This document shows, piece by piece, positions 6,403 through 7,151 of a DNA stretch of 7,151 bases. A program made the position numbers and the translations under genes. Origin of the DNA: CAWUKT01 sp963923035. GTDB lineage: Bacteria; Bacteroidota; Bacteroidia; J057; JADKCL01. Location: NCBI GenBank assembly GCA_963923035.1, contig CAWUKT010000151.1:1-7151 (forward strand). Reading direction: 5' to 3'. The notes under the pieces are model-generated. The model was not told the origin of the DNA, did no database searches, and was given only the letters and a program-made list of their open reading frames with translations. Each line of letters opens with the position of its first letter. Position 1 is the first letter of the stretch.

Positions 6403-6879
6403 TTGAACAATTTTCTCACCTCCACCGCCCAATTCTCCCCCTGCGGCCAGTACCGCTACCGCCTCGAGCGGCAATGGAACCCCGGTTCCAGGACCCTCAA
6501 CATCATCGGCCTCAACCCCTCCACCGCCGACGCCACCCACAACGACCCCACCATCCGCCGTTGCATCGACTTCGCTCAGCGCTGGGGTTACGACCGCCTC
6601 CACGTCACCAACGTCTTCGCCTTCCGCGCCACCCAACCCAAAGACCTGTTTGCCGCCCCCGAACCCGAAGGCCCCGACAACACCACCTTCCTCCTCCAAA
6701 CCGCCCAACACGCCACCGCCATCCTCTTCGCCTGGGGCAACCACGGCCACGACCACCCGGCCACCCACCGCCTCATCGACACCTTTCCCCACGCCCTCTG
6801 CCTCGGCCACACCAAAATCGGCGCCCCCCGGCACCCCCTCTACATCCGCAAGGACCAACTCCCCCTCCCATTCAAATAA
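6403..6879 (+). CDS. DUF1643 domain protein
   Basis: A 158-residue cytosolic protein that is essentially one DUF1643 domain, the usual family length. Diagnostic segments are FSPCGQYRYRLERQW (11-25), IIGLNPSTADATHNDPTIRR (34-53, the family signature N-P-S-T-A-D and D-P-T-I-R-R), a W-G-Y followed by NVFAFRATQPKDL (70-82), ILFAWGNHG (107-115), and G-x-P-R-H-P-L-Y near the C-terminus. The biochemical role of the family is not established as far as I know. The start is a TTG: an in-frame TGA at 6379-6381 and the lack of any in-frame ATG or GTG before the domain leave no usual alternative. By my count about 125 of 158 codons end in C, which explains the long shadow frames on the opposite strand. 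The upstream palindrome suggests a separate transcript. Confidence 0.88.
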   Translation: MNNFLTSTAQFSPCGQYRYRLERQWNPGSRTLNIIGLNPSTADATHNDPTIRRCIDFAQRWGYDRLHVTNVFAFRATQPKDLFAAPEPEGPDNTTFLLQTAQHATAILFAWGNHGHDHPATHRLIDTFPHALCLGHTKIGAPRHPLYIRKDQLPLPFK

Positions 6880-6957
6880 AAATCCCAGACACCCGTCCCC
6901 CTACCCATTTCCCTGTCCCCCAAAAATTTGCATCTTTACCTACTCCAAGAATTGGTA

Positions 6958-6990
6958 CATTTTCACATTCCCCAAATTTCCACATTCTCT
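6958..6990 (+). repeat. CATTTTCACATTC repeat and related CACATTCTC word
   Basis: The 13-mer at 6958-6970 is identical to 4422-4434, and CACATTCTC at 6981-6989 matches the first nine bases of the 12-mer repeated at 4411 and 4428. The words end three bases before the start codon of the last gene, so the transcript leader or promoter of that gene probably includes them. Confidence 0.65.
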
Positions 6991-6992
6991 CC

Positions 6993-7151
6993 ATGCGCTA
7001 CCTCCTTTTCTTCCTCCTCCTCATCCCCGGATTCCTCGCCGCCCAGCCCGACACGCCCCAGAATCCCCGCGAATTCCCCATGACCGAAGGCGACACCACT
7101 TACATCATGAAGCAATACGTCATGGTATTCCTCCTACGGGGCGACCAGGCC
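6993..7151 (+). CDS. Partial secreted protein, possibly YCII-related (5' end only)
   Basis: The first 53 codons of a gene that runs off the window. A signal peptide covers residues 1-17 (hydrophobic Leu/Phe core, cleavage likely at A-A before Gln18). The mature start is Pro/Asp-rich, followed by TTYIMKQYVMVFLLRGDQ (35-52). The pattern M-K-Q-Y-x-M-V-F-L-x-x-G resembles the first strand of secreted YCII-related proteins in Bacteroidota, which usually continue with a G-P-x-R segment. With so little sequence this is an inference. The ATG lies just after a C/T-rich spacer, as for the DUF2914 gene. Confidence 0.6.
   Translation, partial: MRYLLFFLLLIPGFLAAQPDTPQNPREFPMTEGDTTYIMKQYVMVFLLRGDQA

Noticed and set aside
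6373..6858. 161-codon minus-strand frame opposite the DUF1643 gene
   Set aside because: Repetitive Gly/Val/Glu composition is the antisense of NNC codons; the plus strand has a full family match.

Overview
The window looks like ordinary chromosomal DNA from a member of the Bacteroidota, probably of the Saprospiraceae/Lewinella type. The phylum call rests on three things: a secreted protein ending in a type IX secretion (T9SS) sorting domain, a tRNA promoter with the phylum's TAnnTTTG minus-7 element, and starts without clear Shine-Dalgarno sequences. The family-level guess is weaker. It rests on the moderately high GC content, C-ending codons and pyrimidine-rich spacers carrying CATTTTCACATTC-type words.

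Left third (1-3063, plus strand): a 281-base leader region precedes a full-length 724-residue cation-chloride cotransporter homologue of the SLC12 type. A separate gene for a 155-residue lipoprotein of unknown function follows. The transporter retains the eukaryotic-type C-terminal cytosolic domain and most residues of the Na+, K+ and second chloride sites, which makes it the most interesting protein here.

Middle (3064-4301): about 490 bases carry no recognisable gene. Next comes a tRNA 3'-end-like remnant, then an intact minus-strand tRNA-Leu(CAA) with its own promoter and terminator. A DinB-superfamily protein is encoded on the same strand just upstream of the tRNA.

Right half (4302-7151, plus strand): a pyrimidine-rich spacer leads to a DUF2914 lipoprotein, a T9SS-exported protein, a DUF1643 protein and the first 53 codons of a secreted protein that resembles the YCII family. 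The DUF2914 and T9SS genes are each followed by a copy of the same 42-base palindromic element. The spacer after the T9SS gene also holds a nested inverted repeat that could fold as RNA.

The genes do not form an obvious pathway. Most appear to be independent units, with several cell-envelope products (one transporter, two lipoproteins, two secreted proteins). I see no CRISPR array, insertion sequence or defence cassette. The novelty here is small: repeats, a tRNA remnant, unknown lipoproteins and a prokaryotic cotransporter with informative residues.
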